The notes under the pieces were generated by a model, which made no database searches, was not told the origin of the DNA, and was given only the letters and a program-made list of their open reading frames with translations. From NCBI GenBank assembly GCA_938039975.1, contig CALHTM010000008.1, positions 1 through 31,322 on the forward strand: 31,322 nt of DNA. The letters run 5' to 3'. A program made the translations under genes and the position numbers. Below, in pieces: positions 31,200 to 31,322 of the stretch. This DNA is from an uncultured Candidatus Saccharibacteria bacterium. Lineage in GTDB: Bacteria > Patescibacteriota > Saccharimonadia > Saccharimonadales > Saccharimonadaceae. Each line of letters begins with the position of its first letter. The stretch's first letter is position 1.

Positions 31200-31322
31200 G
31201 TGACAACAAAACAACTTAAAAACCGAGGTTTCACCCTTGTTGAGCTCTTGATTGTGATCGTCATCATCGCGATTTTGACGGTGATTTCACTGATTGCTTA
31301 TAATGGTATTCAGAACCAGGCA
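31200..31322 (+). CDS. Type IV pilin, 5' part only
   Basis: The window ends after 41 codons. The GTG start at 31200 follows GGGGG. The leader MTTKQLKNRG precedes FTLVELLIVIVIIAILTVIS with Glu at +5, then AYNGIQNQA. This is the classical N-terminus of a major-type or GspG-like pilin, more typical than those of the four preceding genes. Having its own promoter and ribosome binding site fits a protein needed in larger amounts, such as the main pilus subunit. The rest lies outside the window. Confidence 0.88.
   Translation, partial: MTTKQLKNRGFTLVELLIVIVIIAILTVISLIAYNGIQNQA

Overview
The window reads as chromosome of a Candidate Phyla Radiation bacterium, most likely a Saccharibacterium (TM7). 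The grounds are indirect: standard stop-codon use (UGA is a stop), a TsaB reduced to its N-terminal lobe, MurT/GatD and MurB for a Gram-positive-like wall, a sortase, RNase Y, a type IV pilin cluster, many short membrane proteins of unknown family, and very compact gene spacing. No phylogenetic marker was searched, so this is inference.

Layout. 1-2600: a small membrane protein, then dnaK behind a promoter with two CIRCE operators. 2585-5904: a small frameshifted ORF on the minus strand and a 1042-residue polytopic membrane protein. 6010-7264 (minus): a nitrilase-superfamily hydrolase followed by an O6-alkylguanine repair protein. 7398-9864: tsaE-tsaB, then rny (RNase Y). 9931-13274: sortase, enolase, phosphoglycerate mutase and a membrane protein. 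13320-14720: an AT-richer accessory patch with a TM2-domain protein, an anchored secreted protein, a strongly folded leader RNA and coding debris, ending at tRNA-Pro. 14849-19538: two polytopic envelope enzymes (GT-C glycosyltransferase, OpgC-like), then the murT-gatD operon. 19611-26092: a small membrane protein with a membrane-anchored Clp-type AAA+ ATPase, a TPR protein, a membrane protein, and a large anchored surface protein with a Spherulin-4/GH135-like domain. 26205-27524: two tRNA-Arg genes and murB. 27557-31322: a type IV minor-pilin operon ending in a PilX-like protein fused to a seven-bladed RCC1 propeller, then the start of another pilin gene.

How it works together. Most of the window serves the cell envelope: precursor synthesis and amidation (MurB, MurT/GatD), glycan transfer and modification, sorting of surface proteins, a surface glycan-active protein, and pili. 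The pilin cluster has the order of the classical fimU-pilV-pilW-pilX-pilY1 priming complex, with the last two roles apparently in one protein. This would suit an epibiont that attaches to a host cell.

Expression signals fall into two classes. About eleven genes have a TATAAT-like -10 box ending 6 or 7 bases before the start codon and no Shine-Dalgarno, so they should give leaderless mRNAs. Others (dnaK, the 1042-residue protein, rny, sortase, the surface protein, the last pilin, and coupled downstream genes) carry purine-rich ribosome binding sites.
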